In this document: one piece after another, positions 50,676 through 60,069 of the stretch
How the letters are laid out: every line of letters begins with the position of its first letter
How positions within the stretch are numbered: position 1 is the stretch's first letter
Source: Rhizobium pisi
GTDB lineage: Bacteria > Pseudomonadota > Alphaproteobacteria > Rhizobiales > Rhizobiaceae
Assembly (NCBI RefSeq): GCF_003938655.1
Contig: NZ_RJJT01000025.1
Span: forward strand, 26,794 to 90,793
DNA: 64,000 nt
Direction of reading: 5' to 3'
Program-made: the position numbers and the translations under genes
Notes under the pieces: model-generated
Seen by the model: only the letters and a program-made list of their open reading frames with translations
Database searches by the model: none
What the model was told of the DNA's origin: nothing

Positions 50676-51662
50676 ATGACATTTCGGGCTATCCTTGCTA
50701 ATCGTGCGACCGACGGCGCCGTCACGACCTCGGTCGAAGTCTTGGATGATCGGATACTTAACGATGGGGACGTCAAGGTTGCGGTTGAGTGGTCGAATGT
50801 GAACTACAAGGACGCGGTCGCTATCCTGACCCCTCGGATCATCAAGTCCTTTCCACTAGTCCCGGGCATCGATTTTGCTGGCACTGTCGCAAGCTCGCGC
50901 GACGGCCGTTTCAAAGTTGGGGACAAGGTTGTCGCGACTGGATGGGGGCTCAGCCAAGATCATCACGGAGGCTATGCGCAGCAAGCAAGCGTCAAGGGCG
51001 ATTGGCTGGTAAAACTGCCAGGGTCGATCAGCACGCGCGATGCCATGGCAATCGGAACCGCAGGCTTTACGGCGATGTTGAGCGTACTTGCGCTCGAACA
51101 TAGCGGGATCAATCCCGAGCGTGGAGACATCCTTGTGACCGGCGCGTCCGGTGGCGTCGGTTCTGTTTCGATCGCCATCCTGGCCGAGTTGGGCTATCGG
51201 GTGACTGCTTCGAGTGGCAAGTCCGTTGAGGCTGACTACCTGAAGTCGCTCGGTGCTTCCGAAGTTATGGATCGAGCCCTGCTCTCGGAGGACGGTCCGC
51301 CACTGGGGGCCGATCGTTGGGCGGGCGCTGTCGATGCGGTCGGTGGCAAGACCCTTGTAAATATCTTGAGCCAGACCAAGTACCGCGGTGCCGTGACAAC
51401 CTGCGGCTTTGTAGGCGGAATGGAGCTTCCAGCTTCGATATTGCCCTTTATTTTGCGGGGTATCACTCTTTGTGGGATCGATTCCGTCAATGCGCCACAG
51501 TCTCTACGTGAGGTAGCGTGGAAACGCTTGGCGACCGATCTGGATCTTAGGAAACTCGGCTCCATGGTGAGCGAGGTCGGGCTTAATGAAGTCAGGGGCG
51601 TTGCCGAAAACATGCTTCAAGGCAAGGTTCGCGGCCGTACGCTAGTCGACGTGAACCGCTGA
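50676..51662 (+). CDS. acuI: YhdH/AcuI-type NADPH-dependent medium-chain reductase
   Basis: A 328-residue MDR protein: VEWSNVNYKDAVAI, PGIDFAGTVASSRDGRFKVG, GTAGFTAMLSVLALE, VTGASGGVGSVSIAILAELG and FILRGITLCGIDSVNAP are characteristic of YhdH/AcuI. Family members reduce acryloyl-CoA or alpha,beta-unsaturated carbonyls, detoxifying electrophiles. AAAGGAACGTACC precedes the ATG; upstream in-frame starts are not used by homologues. Divergent from the HxlR gene, a common regulator pair. Confidence 0.88.
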   Translation: MTFRAILANRATDGAVTTSVEVLDDRILNDGDVKVAVEWSNVNYKDAVAILTPRIIKSFPLVPGIDFAGTVASSRDGRFKVGDKVVATGWGLSQDHHGGYAQQASVKGDWLVKLPGSISTRDAMAIGTAGFTAMLSVLALEHSGINPERGDILVTGASGGVGSVSIAILAELGYRVTASSGKSVEADYLKSLGASEVMDRALLSEDGPPLGADRWAGAVDAVGGKTLVNILSQTKYRGAVTTCGFVGGMELPASILPFILRGITLCGIDSVNAPQSLREVAWKRLATDLDLRKLGSMVSEVGLNEVRGVAENMLQGKVRGRTLVDVNR

Positions 51663-51742
51663 GAGACTCGACAGGTGCACCAGGTTGTGACCATACTCGC
51701 CCTCGGGTTGAAATTCACTGAACTTCGTCGGGGGACGTTTTC

Positions 51743-52484
51743 ATGGACCTTCTCATCAACCGCAGGGGGTTGCTGTTAGCGGTGCCCGCCGGATTGTTGT
51801 CGAGCTGCGGGCTAGGTGCAAACACCGCAGATGTAAGCCGGACTGTCGCATTCGAGATTCGAGAGCCTTGTGCGGCAGATAAAACATGACATTGGGACCT
51901 ATATATACCGACACCAAAATGACAAGTCAGCAGTGGGAAGCGGGAAAGTTTGCGCTGGCGCGGTGGATTTCATCGTATCGAAAGTAGCGATAACGGTCAC
52001 TGCTAAAGTCGATCAAACAACGTCCGGAAGTGGTGGACTGCAGGTCCCAGTAAACCTTGCAACATTGGACGGCAGTGTCGGCGTATCTAGGGTGTTAAAC
52101 GATACGATCACCACGAAGCTTTCAATTTTCCCGTTAACAGCGGCAGCCGATGCCGAGATCGAAGACGAAAGCTCGAAGAAACAGCGCATCATTAACCCAC
52201 CACCGGCGCCCCCGGAGTTTCGCGGAACGCCAATCGCGGACGCGCTCGACAAGCTTCGGCAGGATCTTATCGCAACTTCTGACACCGCACCGTGCTTCAA
52301 TTTCGGCCAGGGTGAACAGAACGACAATACGGTTCAGTGGGCCTTCAGCGTTTCCGACAAAATTGAAGGAAGCGGCAAGTTTACCCTCGTCCTATTTTCA
52401 GTAGGCGCGGATGGCTCGCGTACAAAGACTTTCGCAAACACGATTGATGTTACCTTTGTCGGAACAGGCGAAGGCTTCGGCTGA
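51743..52484 (+). pseudogene. Lipoprotein gene with an apparent single-base frameshift
   Basis: From ATG at 51743 the frame encodes a lipoprotein signal (LLLAVPAGLLSSCG, lipobox LSSC) and stops at 51889. Reading continues in another frame from about 51880 to 52484 (HDIGTYIYRHQND onwards, a beta-rich domain ending FVGTGEGFG). Removing one A from AAAA at 51880-51883 joins both into one protein of about 246 residues (AADKHDIGTY). The break is either real decay or a sequencing error. The mature domain resembles no family I recognise; it would be anchored in an envelope membrane. Confidence 0.7.
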
Positions 52485-52514
52485 GAGGCACCGCAATGTT
52501 AGGATGTAGATAGG

Positions 52515-53546
52515 TTATCGCGAGCCAGAAGAGACTCGAACGAGAAGCTTCCCAAAGTTTTTGCCCGAAAGCATCCCGATGAATGCATCGGGCGCGTTCT
52601 CCAAGCCGTCAACGATATCTTCGCGGTACTTGATCTTCCCTGACGCAACAAGCGGTCCGATTTCCTGCCGGAAGGCGGTGTAGTGTTCCTTGACGAACTC
52701 GGTGTTGATGAAGCCTCGCATCAGCAGGCTTCGTCTCAGCACGGCGGACATCGTGGCAGGCAGCTTGTCATGGTCTGATGAGCTCGCACCGTTGTAGTTA
52801 GCGATCAACCCGCAAACGGGGACACGTCCATAAAGGTTCATCAGCGGCAGAACGGCGTCCCACACCGGACCTCCAACGTTTTCGAAATAGACGTCAATAC
52901 CGTCTGGGCATGCGTTTGCGAGATCGGACGCAAAACCCTTAGATCGATGATCGACAACTGCATCGAAGCCGAGCTCGTCTCTCACATAGGCACACTTCTC
53001 CTGGCCGCCCGCGATGCCGACGGCCCTTGCACCTGCTAACTTCGCGATTTGCCCCACCAAGGATCCTACCGGCCCTGAGGCCGCGGCGACAACAACCGTC
53101 TCGCCCTTTTTGGGCTGCCCAATCACTTTCATGCCGCTATAAGCCGTGAACCCCGGCATTCCGAGCACACCGATGGCCGTGGTCACTGGTGCTCCGTGGG
53201 TATCGACATGCTGTATGGACTCCCCGTTTAGAACGGCGTCCGTGCACCATCCAGTCCGAGCACGGACGATTTCACCAGGTTTGAAGTCCTGGTGTCTGGA
53301 GCGAGTCACTTCGCACACCGTCTCCCCCTCCATGACGCCGTCGATCGCCACTGGCGCGGCATACGATTTCGCGTCGCTCATGCGGCCGCGCATGTAAGGA
53401 TCTAAAGAGAGGTAGAGCACGCGAAGTGCCACTTCGCCTTCCTGCACTTCGGGCAACTCGCGGTCTTCAAGCCGGAAGTTCTTCGAGGTTGGGGACCCTG
53501 AAGGTCGGCTGGCGAGGACGATCTGTCGTGCAGTGGTCATGGGCAT
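52515..53546 (-). CDS. MDR-family NADPH-dependent oxidoreductase (CurA/leukotriene B4 dehydrogenase-like)
   Basis: A 343-residue reductase: LYLSLDPYMRGRMSDAKSY, GVLGMPGFTAYSGM, VVAAASGPVGSLVGQIAKL, DVYFENVGGPVWDAVL and RGFINTEF are hallmarks of the zinc-free NADPH alkenal/curcumin reductase group. It reduces double bonds of alpha,beta-unsaturated ketones or aldehydes. Single gene, convergent with the lipoprotein gene. No dedicated regulator is adjacent. Confidence 0.9.
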   Translation of the reverse strand: MPMTTARQIVLASRPSGSPTSKNFRLEDRELPEVQEGEVALRVLYLSLDPYMRGRMSDAKSYAAPVAIDGVMEGETVCEVTRSRHQDFKPGEIVRARTGWCTDAVLNGESIQHVDTHGAPVTTAIGVLGMPGFTAYSGMKVIGQPKKGETVVVAAASGPVGSLVGQIAKLAGARAVGIAGGQEKCAYVRDELGFDAVVDHRSKGFASDLANACPDGIDVYFENVGGPVWDAVLPLMNLYGRVPVCGLIANYNGASSSDHDKLPATMSAVLRRSLLMRGFINTEFVKEHYTAFRQEIGPLVASGKIKYREDIVDGLENAPDAFIGMLSGKNFGKLLVRVSSGSR

Positions 53547-53787
53547 TTCCCTCGTGAACTCGATTACCGACCGATAGATTGCATCATGTCGCCAGAAGGC
53601 AAGACCTCAGAATTGAGTTACAGGCCCGCCAGATTTTGCGCTGGCGCTGCGGTGCTGAAACCTTACTTAGGTCAAAGATCAGCGACAAATTCATTAGCGT
53701 CAGAAAACACCACTGCAGCAATACCTGGCGGAGAGGTCGACTTCCAACCAGCACGCGACTCTCGCTTTATGGTGATGAAAACGGCAC

Positions 53788-55038
53788 TTATTCGGCCACG
53801 GCATATGTAGCCACAATCGTTCCACCCGTGACGAATGCGGACTTATTGTCAGCGGAGAATGACAGGCCTATCGGCCCCCAACCCGGCTGCCGCACTTTCT
53901 GAATCACTTTACCAGATGTCATCGAAATCAATGCAAGTGCGGCTCCTTGCTCGTCCGGGAGCGATATCAAACCCCAGCGGCCATCTGGGCTGACGGCCGG
54001 ATGCAGACTCCGGGAAAAATACGAAGCAGTGCCAGAAATCGTCCATTTCACGAGACCGGTTGGGAGGTCCCGGAATTCAGCGATCATTCCCGATTGTGGT
54101 ATGGGCTGGGGGCAACGGTCTGATAGTTCACACACCCAACCCGTCGCGCTCAAATTGCCCATCATCAGGACGCTCGAGGCATCGCTCGAAAGAACGAACG
54201 GCGACCACTGAGCAGTCTGCGGCAAAGGAACGATTTTCGGTGATTGGCCTTGAACCCAGAGCAACCATTTGCTGGGTCCCCATTTCACGAGGACGTGTGC
54301 CCTCCCGGATGGGTCGATCTTGGATTTAACAGCTTCCAGGCTTCTTTGATCGGCTAGCCCTGGCACGTTTGCCTTTTCCACGGCTTGTAAAATCGCTCCC
54401 GTATTAGCGTCAACGAAGGCAAGCGTTTGCTTATGCTCGTCTTCCTTTTCGTCGTCACGCTCGTACATCCCAAAGCCCGCGAGTGCTAACCCCGAACCAT
54501 CGATCCAGTAAAGCTCATCGAGTGCGCCACCTGGATGAGTGAGTTCGGGCAGCTTCGCCTGTGAGCCATCCACGCGAAAGAGATATGGCCGCAGAGAACT
54601 ATACGAGACGCTGCCTGCCACGGTCGTCTCACGCTTCACGCCGATAACTGACGAGGAGTCATCCAGCCAAGTAAAGGGAGCCGTCAGTGTGAAGAGGTCT
54701 CCAGGAAGTTTTTCATTCACCGTATGAGCGCGACCACCACGCGTCACATCACCGAGCCACAAACCTTTCCAGGAACCGAACGCGTAAACAAGCTCGCCGT
54801 TTGGCGACAGCGCAGGCGGGACCATCCTCGGCCAACCTTCGGGGATCGGCGTGCACCGCAAGGTCTTCAACTTCATCGGACCGGCGGGCGTCGGCTCAAG
54901 CATGGCGAGAGTGGGACCCCAATTGTCGCCGTAGCAGCCAATCTGTTCAGGAGCAGCGATGACCCCATCGACAGCCCCAAATGCCGCGATTGCTGATCCT
55001 ATGGTAACGGCAATTACTGACGCTGCTTTCAAATTCAT
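53788..55038 (-). CDS. Secreted beta-propeller-like protein of unknown function
   Basis: A 416-residue protein with a Sec signal (AASVIAVTIGSAIAAFGAVD, cleavage near VIAA). The mature part has repeated blade-like patterns: PPALSPNGELVYAFGSWKGL, WSPFVLSSDASSVLMMGN, LHPAVSPDGRWGLISLPDEQ and GLSFSADNKSAFVTGG, as in TolB/WD40-like propellers. Two or three Cys pairs could form disulfides. ATG at 55038 follows GGGGATTGG. It could be a periplasmic scaffold or binding protein; function unknown. Confidence 0.75.
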   Translation of the reverse strand: MNLKAASVIAVTIGSAIAAFGAVDGVIAAPEQIGCYGDNWGPTLAMLEPTPAGPMKLKTLRCTPIPEGWPRMVPPALSPNGELVYAFGSWKGLWLGDVTRGGRAHTVNEKLPGDLFTLTAPFTWLDDSSSVIGVKRETTVAGSVSYSSLRPYLFRVDGSQAKLPELTHPGGALDELYWIDGSGLALAGFGMYERDDEKEDEHKQTLAFVDANTGAILQAVEKANVPGLADQRSLEAVKSKIDPSGRAHVLVKWGPSKWLLWVQGQSPKIVPLPQTAQWSPFVLSSDASSVLMMGNLSATGWVCELSDRCPQPIPQSGMIAEFRDLPTGLVKWTISGTASYFSRSLHPAVSPDGRWGLISLPDEQGAALALISMTSGKVIQKVRQPGWGPIGLSFSADNKSAFVTGGTIVATYAVAE

Positions 55039-55304
55039 CCAATCCCCGCTCCAAGCCAATTCGCATACACTTCGCTGTTACCGATGGTGTTTCAAGGCTT
55101 CCTTGCTCGCCGCTAAGCCACTAGCTGTTCCAAATAATTGTTTCCGGGACTTCGCAAAGGCAACCTAGCAGGCCAGCAATCAAATGCCTTCTCAGCTAGC
55201 GTCAATAAACCTAGATAGGTGGTTTCCCTGATCTCGGAAAATCCTAACGGAGAGGGGCAACGTGGGACGGAACACCGGTTACGAACCTGGAGTTCCGAAG
55301 TCCA

Positions 55305-56495
55305 TCAGCCGAACGTGAAGACCTCGATGGGCTTCGTTACACCTCGAAGCTCAAATGATCCCAGCCCCTCCATCCGCGCATCCTTCCCCACGGCCTCAAC
55401 GAAATCAGCGGACAGCAGAACCGTCTTCTTGATGGTCTTAGTAAGCTTCTCCAGCCTCGAAGCGATGTTCACGGCGGGTCCGATGACGGTGAAATCCAAC
55501 CTCTTTCGGGATCCAATATTGCCGTACATGACATCACCAACATGGACCCCCATTCCATACCGCAGCGCCGGATGGCCCTTTTGAACGTGGAGGTCATTCA
55601 TCGCTGACATGTTCGCTCGCGCCTCGGTAACGGCTGCCAAGAGGGACTCACAAGCCTGCGGATTGCTCAAAGGAAAAATAGCGAGTAGGCCATCACCCAT
55701 GAACTTAAGAATTTCGCCGCCCTTCTGCTCGATAGGGTCCGATACGGCGTCGAAATAGCTGTTTAGCAATTCGATGACGTCGTCGCGCGGCCACATGTCA
55801 GAAATTGACGTGAAGTCGCGCAGATCGCATATCAGGACTGCAGCACGAACGGTTGTGCCGCTCCCTCGCCGGGTCGCACCAGCCAAGATTTGTTCGCTGG
55901 CATGCGGGCCGACATAAGTCTCCAAGAGTGTTCGAGCCAACCGGTTCTTGAGCCTGATCTCGCTCACTAGGGCTAGCGCAGGCAAGATATCCTTGAGAAG
56001 CTGGATATCTGCCTCCGAGAAACCGCCAGCTCCGTCACTGGCGAATGTCACAGATTGCCTTTTCCCGAGCGTATGCTCCACGCCCAAGGCGAGGTAGTCG
56101 GTGAGACCTTCCTCCAGAAGTTCATCATAGACCGGATACCAAGGCGCCTGGCCGCGGTTCTCTGAAATTCGATGGCGGACAACATCGGCACCCTCGTCCA
56201 ACTCCCGAATTGGACTGTTTTGATAACGGCCGGTGTCTTCGATCCCGTAATCAAAGGTGATGATCGCGGCCTTGCTATCGCCTATCCGCCATAGGATTCG
56301 TGCTCCCTGCCACTGCGGATTGTAGGTGTTCAGAAACAATGTAGCTCTAGCGACAGGCGTCCCGGCACTTCGAAGACGCTCGCAGAGTTCCGTGAAGATG
56401 TCGTCGATGAAGCGCTCGCGACTGGTGCCGTTGACCAGCCATTCCAGTGTTTCATCACGGTTATGTGGCCAACCGATAGGTTTGTATTCCGACAT
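55305..56495 (-). CDS. Class III adenylate/guanylate cyclase
   Basis: A 396-residue cyclase. The catalytic domain (residues 210-390) has both metal-binding Asp residues, in LICDLRDFTSISDMW and KFMGDGLLAIFPL, the base-recognition region RKRLDFTVIGPAVN, and the transition-state Arg in NIASRLEKL. The N-terminal 200 residues look like a GAF-like sensor ending in a signalling helix (SEIRLKNRLARTLLETYVG). It makes cAMP (cGMP possible) in the cytoplasm. A cNMP-binding flavoprotein lies 9 kb away. Confidence 0.9.
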   Translation of the reverse strand: MSEYKPIGWPHNRDETLEWLVNGTSRERFIDDIFTELCERLRSAGTPVARATLFLNTYNPQWQGARILWRIGDSKAAIITFDYGIEDTGRYQNSPIRELDEGADVVRHRISENRGQAPWYPVYDELLEEGLTDYLALGVEHTLGKRQSVTFASDGAGGFSEADIQLLKDILPALALVSEIRLKNRLARTLLETYVGPHASEQILAGATRRGSGTTVRAAVLICDLRDFTSISDMWPRDDVIELLNSYFDAVSDPIEQKGGEILKFMGDGLLAIFPLSNPQACESLLAAVTEARANMSAMNDLHVQKGHPALRYGMGVHVGDVMYGNIGSRKRLDFTVIGPAVNIASRLEKLTKTIKKTVLLSADFVEAVGKDARMEGLGSFELRGVTKPIEVFTFG

Positions 56496-56657
56496 GATGT
56501 GGTCATTTCAAATGAGACGAGGAACCAACGAACCCTACTCGCACGCTTCTGCGTCAAGGCCCGCGCCGCATCCCTACCTCGTTTTCCTGACCTCGACAAA
56601 GGAGAATTCTGGTGAGCTTTATCCTCTGAAGGCAGGAGATAAACGCGCGGTTTAACA

Positions 56658-57275
56658 TCAAGTGACCTGAGGGCCGCCCGCTCCAAGTAGCCGAAGCAGC
56701 CAAGTCCGGAGCGCGTACGTCACCCAATCCGAAATCATCGTCAATCGGGATAAGGGCTTCTCTATCCAAATCCATTGACGGAGAACGTCATCTGGTAGCT
56801 GAACAGACCTTCCATCTGGCAAACCTACGGCGGTTCCGGGAAAGGTTCGAGCGGTTGACAATGCTTTCTCCCGTTGACCGGACGGTCGACATTTTCTATG
56901 ACCCCGCCGCCGTGCTCCTCGAGGCGGCAAAGGGAGGGCCTGGTCTGACGAGGGATCAGGCCTTTGCCACTCGGCGGCTGCGCCTTTAAGCTGGGTTGCC
57001 AGAACCCTTGCTCCTCGATCGCGAGGATCAAACCATTCGCCCCCGAACTTCGCCATGAAGGCTTCGGCGCCGACCTTCGTGGCGAAGCAATGTATGTTGG
57101 AATGCTGATCCTCGTGAAAGACTGTGTGACCCCGGCTGCAGCGCATTAGCCGATTGCAGTAGAGAGCCTGTTCCTCGCCAAGTTTGCCTTTAGAGAGCTC
57201 AGCTAGGAGCGCCACCTGGAACGGCCATCCTCGGTCAATCGCCGCAGGGGTCAATTCGCCTTTCCGTCGCGCCAT
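56658..57275 (-). CDS. Hypothetical protein; conserved-looking N-terminal 100 residues
   Basis: The N-terminus (MARRKGELTPAAIDRGWPFQ, then RCSRGHTVFHEDQHSNIHCF, GAEAFMAKFGGEWFDPRDRG) looks like a compact small protein with a Cys/His-containing centre, of a type I have seen as ~100-residue rhizobial hypotheticals. The remaining 100 residues are Arg/Pro-rich and less natural, so a frameshift or stop loss near 56970 is possible. Function unknown. Confidence 0.55.
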   Translation of the reverse strand: MARRKGELTPAAIDRGWPFQVALLAELSKGKLGEEQALYCNRLMRCSRGHTVFHEDQHSNIHCFATKVGAEAFMAKFGGEWFDPRDRGARVLATQLKGAAAEWQRPDPSSDQALPLPPRGARRRGHRKCRPSGQREKALSTARTFPGTAVGLPDGRSVQLPDDVLRQWIWIEKPLSRLTMISDWVTYALRTWLLRLLGAGGPQVT

Positions 57276-57394
57276 GACTGCTTACTCCCTTTCTGAGATG
57301 TGCGCGAAGCCATACAGCGACGCCTGTTGACTCCATAGCGGAAGAGAACATAATGAGAACACTCAAATAGTTCAAAGGGTATGTGGGCGGTTCA

Positions 57395-57601
57395 ATGTCC
57401 GTTAAGTTCGCGACTCCATCGGCAGAATTAGACTACGAAGTTGAGGCAGCACTCGCCTTCCATGATGACGATGCAAAAGCGACTGTCGCCACATTGCTCA
57501 GCGACATTAAGCATCTGCGGTTCCAGCTCGCCCTGGCTCAGAGCGCAATGAGTTACGGCATGACTCGGGGCTGGTCGCCCAAATTCGATAGGGAGGCCTA
57601 G
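57395..57601 (+). CDS. Small hypothetical protein (68 aa)
   Basis: ATG at 57395 begins MSVKFATPSAELDYEVEAAL, then a helix with FHDDDAKATVATLLSDIKHL and RFQLALAQSAMSYGMTRGW. It resembles small phage- or plasmid-borne helical proteins. The next gene's ATG immediately follows its stop, so they are coupled. Function unknown. Confidence 0.55.
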   Translation: MSVKFATPSAELDYEVEAALAFHDDDAKATVATLLSDIKHLRFQLALAQSAMSYGMTRGWSPKFDREA

Positions 57602-57916
57602 ATGCTGGATAAAACCAGACCATCCCGGCCAAACTTTGAAACCGCCTTCAAGCGATGGTGGGATGGACAGCCTGCTTCATACCGCAACCGCATTGACGCT
57701 AGCGCAGCCAGGACAAGCTTCCGGGCAGGATACGCGACTGGCCGGAACGCTGATTTGGACAGGTACGTATTCACCGCCGGACGCCTTCGCATCACGGTGT
57801 GGGGTTCAGGTATGCTCGACGCCAAACGAAAAGCATTGGCGGAAGCCGAATTTCGCGCAGCCAAAAATGGATGGCCCACGCCAAAAGGCGGCTGGGTCCT
57901 AAAGGAGCTTAGATGA
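57602..57916 (+). CDS. Small hypothetical protein (104 aa)
   Basis: Begins directly after the preceding stop. MLDKTRPSRPNFETAFKRWW and ARTSFRAGYATGRNADLDRY are basic helices; the end (AEAEFRAAKNGWPTPKGGWV) is typical of small prophage or plasmid hypotheticals. Overlaps the next gene by 4 bp (ATGA). Function unknown. Confidence 0.55.
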   Translation: MLDKTRPSRPNFETAFKRWWDGQPASYRNRIDASAARTSFRAGYATGRNADLDRYVFTAGRLRITVWGSGMLDAKRKALAEAEFRAAKNGWPTPKGGWVLKELR

Positions 57917-58119
57917 GCGGCACCGATCGTCCCACTCTTCAACGAGCCCCTGCCCTAGTCGCGAGGAAGTGTCACTGCGGCGACTGGGCTGGCTTTCGCT
58001 TCGGCAAATCAGAGCAGCAGGAATGGTGGTGCTGGAAGCACTACCCATACAAGACGTCCGCTCGGCTGGAGGCAGCAGAGATTGCCAGTATGCTTTCGAA
58101 AAAAGTGGCTCGAGGTTGA
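57913..58119 (+). CDS. Small Cys/His-rich hypothetical protein (68 aa)
   Basis: ATGA overlap with the preceding gene. RKCHCGDWAGFRFG and EWWCWKHYP give a C-x-C...C-x2-H pattern that could bind zinc. A C-terminal helix (ARLEAAEIASMLSKK) follows. Third member of a coupled trio, reminiscent of phage accessory genes. Function unknown. Confidence 0.55.
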   Translation: MSGTDRPTLQRAPALVARKCHCGDWAGFRFGKSEQQEWWCWKHYPYKTSARLEAAEIASMLSKKVARG

Positions 58120-58225
58120 AATACCAGAACCCGCAACGCCTTCCCCTTCCGACATTCTGCGTCGTAGATGAGGAAAGTGATAAGCCAGCGCCTATATAGA
58201 GAATCGCGACCTTTAGAGGATTACG

Positions 58226-59011
58226 ATGGAGCGGATGGCGATGAATGCTGAAAAGCGGTCTGAGTGGTTTTCGTCGCTTGCGCAAAAACATGGCGTAAGC
58301 AGCGACACTATTCGGCAATTGTACGGAGCCATGGTCGCCGGTGGCGGTAATCAAGCGCAGTTCAACCTGCCGGAACTCGGTGGTATGGGCCAATGGTCGG
58401 CGGGCGGCATGATCATGGTTGGAGACATGTTCAATCATGCGCTCAAGTCCAAGGTCCTGGACCTTTGCTTAGATTTGAGCGCCGCCGCACGCACGGACGC
58501 CGAGGCCCAACCCCGATTCTATCAAAGTCAGCAACAGGGGGATCACGCTGAGCACACTTCCGGTCGCTGGTATCCACACGATCTTGGAATACCCGCCTCC
58601 GCTGGATCTCAGAATTCGATGCGGTATGCCTTTTTCCCGTCTGCCAGAAGACTGGCACTCAGTGACGGTAACCGCACGACGATCTACGATACCGATGATC
58701 ACGAAATCACTGGCTTCTCGCAGCAGCAGGGAACCGGGCAAGATGTGTCCTTTTCCTCTCAACACGGACGCATCGCGCTATCCACCCTCCGGAAGGTCTC
58801 CGAGGAAGCTGAGCCACTTCGGAGCCTTCCAGTCGAGAAACGTGAAGAAAATGAACTCCGGATCAACAAAGCAAGCGCTGCCGCCAGACCAAAATTCGAG
58901 AGCGATGACGTGATCGGCAAAATAGAGCGGCTTGCGGCGCTTCATGCAAAAGGTATTCTGACCGACGACGAATTCGCGACGAAGAAGGCCGAACTGTTGT
59001 CACGCATTTGA
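58226..59011 (+). CDS. SHOCT-domain protein
   Basis: A 261-residue protein. The last 35 residues are a SHOCT domain (DDVIGKIERLAALHAKGILT, then DDEFATKKAELLSRI), a short helical hairpin found at the end of many bacterial proteins. The N-terminal part starts with a helical segment (EWFSSLAQKHGVSSDTIRQL) and a Gly/Met-rich stretch; the middle has strand-like repeats (AFFPSARRLALSDGNRTTIY). GAGGATTACG precedes the ATG. Role unknown. Confidence 0.7.
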   Translation: MERMAMNAEKRSEWFSSLAQKHGVSSDTIRQLYGAMVAGGGNQAQFNLPELGGMGQWSAGGMIMVGDMFNHALKSKVLDLCLDLSAAARTDAEAQPRFYQSQQQGDHAEHTSGRWYPHDLGIPASAGSQNSMRYAFFPSARRLALSDGNRTTIYDTDDHEITGFSQQQGTGQDVSFSSQHGRIALSTLRKVSEEAEPLRSLPVEKREENELRINKASAAARPKFESDDVIGKIERLAALHAKGILTDDEFATKKAELLSRI

Positions 59012-59163
59012 TCGAAGCCGGATCTTGGTAGATTATATCGTATGGGGGGCGTAACACGCTCCGATGTGACGGCGATCAACCGGTCTCTCGTTGAGAGTGA
59101 CGGCCATCGGGTTGAATTCAGCTTCGGAAATCACGATCTCCAGTTGGTGATTGGAGCCCGACA

Positions 59164-59535
59164 ATGCTTTACCTCTGCCTCGCCCTCGGCACCATGTTTC
59201 TGACCTTCTCCGTCGGGCGTTACCTCTCCGCGAGGACGCGGCTTATCGAGAAGACAATTGACGAAACCATTGCCCGTAAACTTTCGGAGTCCCCAATTAA
59301 AATCGAACTTGCCCGCATGAAGGAAGAGAACGGAGTGATGCGCAATCTGCTGATCGACATGGTTGAAAACGAAACGTCGCTCTCCCAGACAACGCACATG
59401 TCCAAGGTAGATAAGGCCCGCGCCGAGAATTCCCGCAGGTTGCGCCGCCGAGAAATATTCGGTGAAGCGATTTTCACGCTGCAGCGAACGCAAAACACGC
59501 AGAGCACGGCACCGTACTTGAAGATCCGCGGCTGA
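59164..59535 (+). CDS. Small membrane-anchored coiled-coil protein
   Basis: A 123-residue protein with one N-terminal membrane segment (MLYLCLALGTMFLTFSVG) and a long charged helix (RTRLIEKTIDETIARKLSES; KIELARMKEENGVMRNLLID). The tail is basic. GGAGCCCGACA precedes the ATG. It resembles small phage- or plasmid-associated anchors. Function unknown. Confidence 0.55.
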   Translation: MLYLCLALGTMFLTFSVGRYLSARTRLIEKTIDETIARKLSESPIKIELARMKEENGVMRNLLIDMVENETSLSQTTHMSKVDKARAENSRRLRRREIFGEAIFTLQRTQNTQSTAPYLKIRG

Positions 59536-59698
59536 AATCGACGTTGGTGGTATTTTCTCTAATTGACGGACTCGGGCACCTACCGGTCCACAAGGCATCT
59601 AATCGTAGACAGCGATCACCTTTTGACGGCACTGAAGCGAACGACAAGTCGGGACGGCTGGATTGACTTTGTTATCGATTTTCGGCGCTGAGCGATCC

Positions 59699-59896
59699 CT
59701 ATCTCCTTGAACCGATCGACCCGCCATTTGTAAGGAACGCACGGCCCTTGTCGGAAACGGTCTCAGAAGAGATCTTCACGGAAAACACGTCGTTGCCTAG
59801 CTGCACCCGCAAGCCGTTGACGGCACGCACTTTCTCAAGGAAATCTATGATTTCCTTGTCGCCCTCACCCAGCACCAGAATTTCCTTGGACGGCAT
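59699..59896 (-). CDS. Small hypothetical protein (65 aa), divergent from PIN toxin
   Basis: Starts MPSKEILVLGEGDKEIIDFL; a strand-helix-strand pattern (RAVNGLRVQLGNDVFSVKIS) follows. GTG at 59938 is an alternative start with AAGGAAACC nearby. Composition is protein-like. It lies divergently next to a PIN-domain gene that has no obvious antitoxin; whether it fills that role is unknown. Confidence 0.45.
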   Translation of the reverse strand: MPSKEILVLGEGDKEIIDFLEKVRAVNGLRVQLGNDVFSVKISSETVSDKGRAFLTNGGSIGSRR

Positions 59897-60069
59897 TTGC
59901 GTGAATCGTTCCGCATTTCTCAAAGGTTTCCTTAGCACGGAATTCGATTCCTGTAGAGTTGCCTTCCAGCATGTCGCGCCGCCTCCAAAAGCACCCCTGA
60001 AATTTCGCCAAGGCCGTTAACGAGCAGTTAACCATACTCTCCGCACCCTTTGCGCGTGAGGGACGCGCC

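Noticed and set aside
57899..58438. 179-codon leftward frame
   Set aside because: Shadow of three rightward genes with coupled starts.
59042..59203. 53-codon rightward frame MGGVTRSDV
   Set aside because: No ribosome-binding site, overlaps the better supported gene at 59164, and its end is unnatural.
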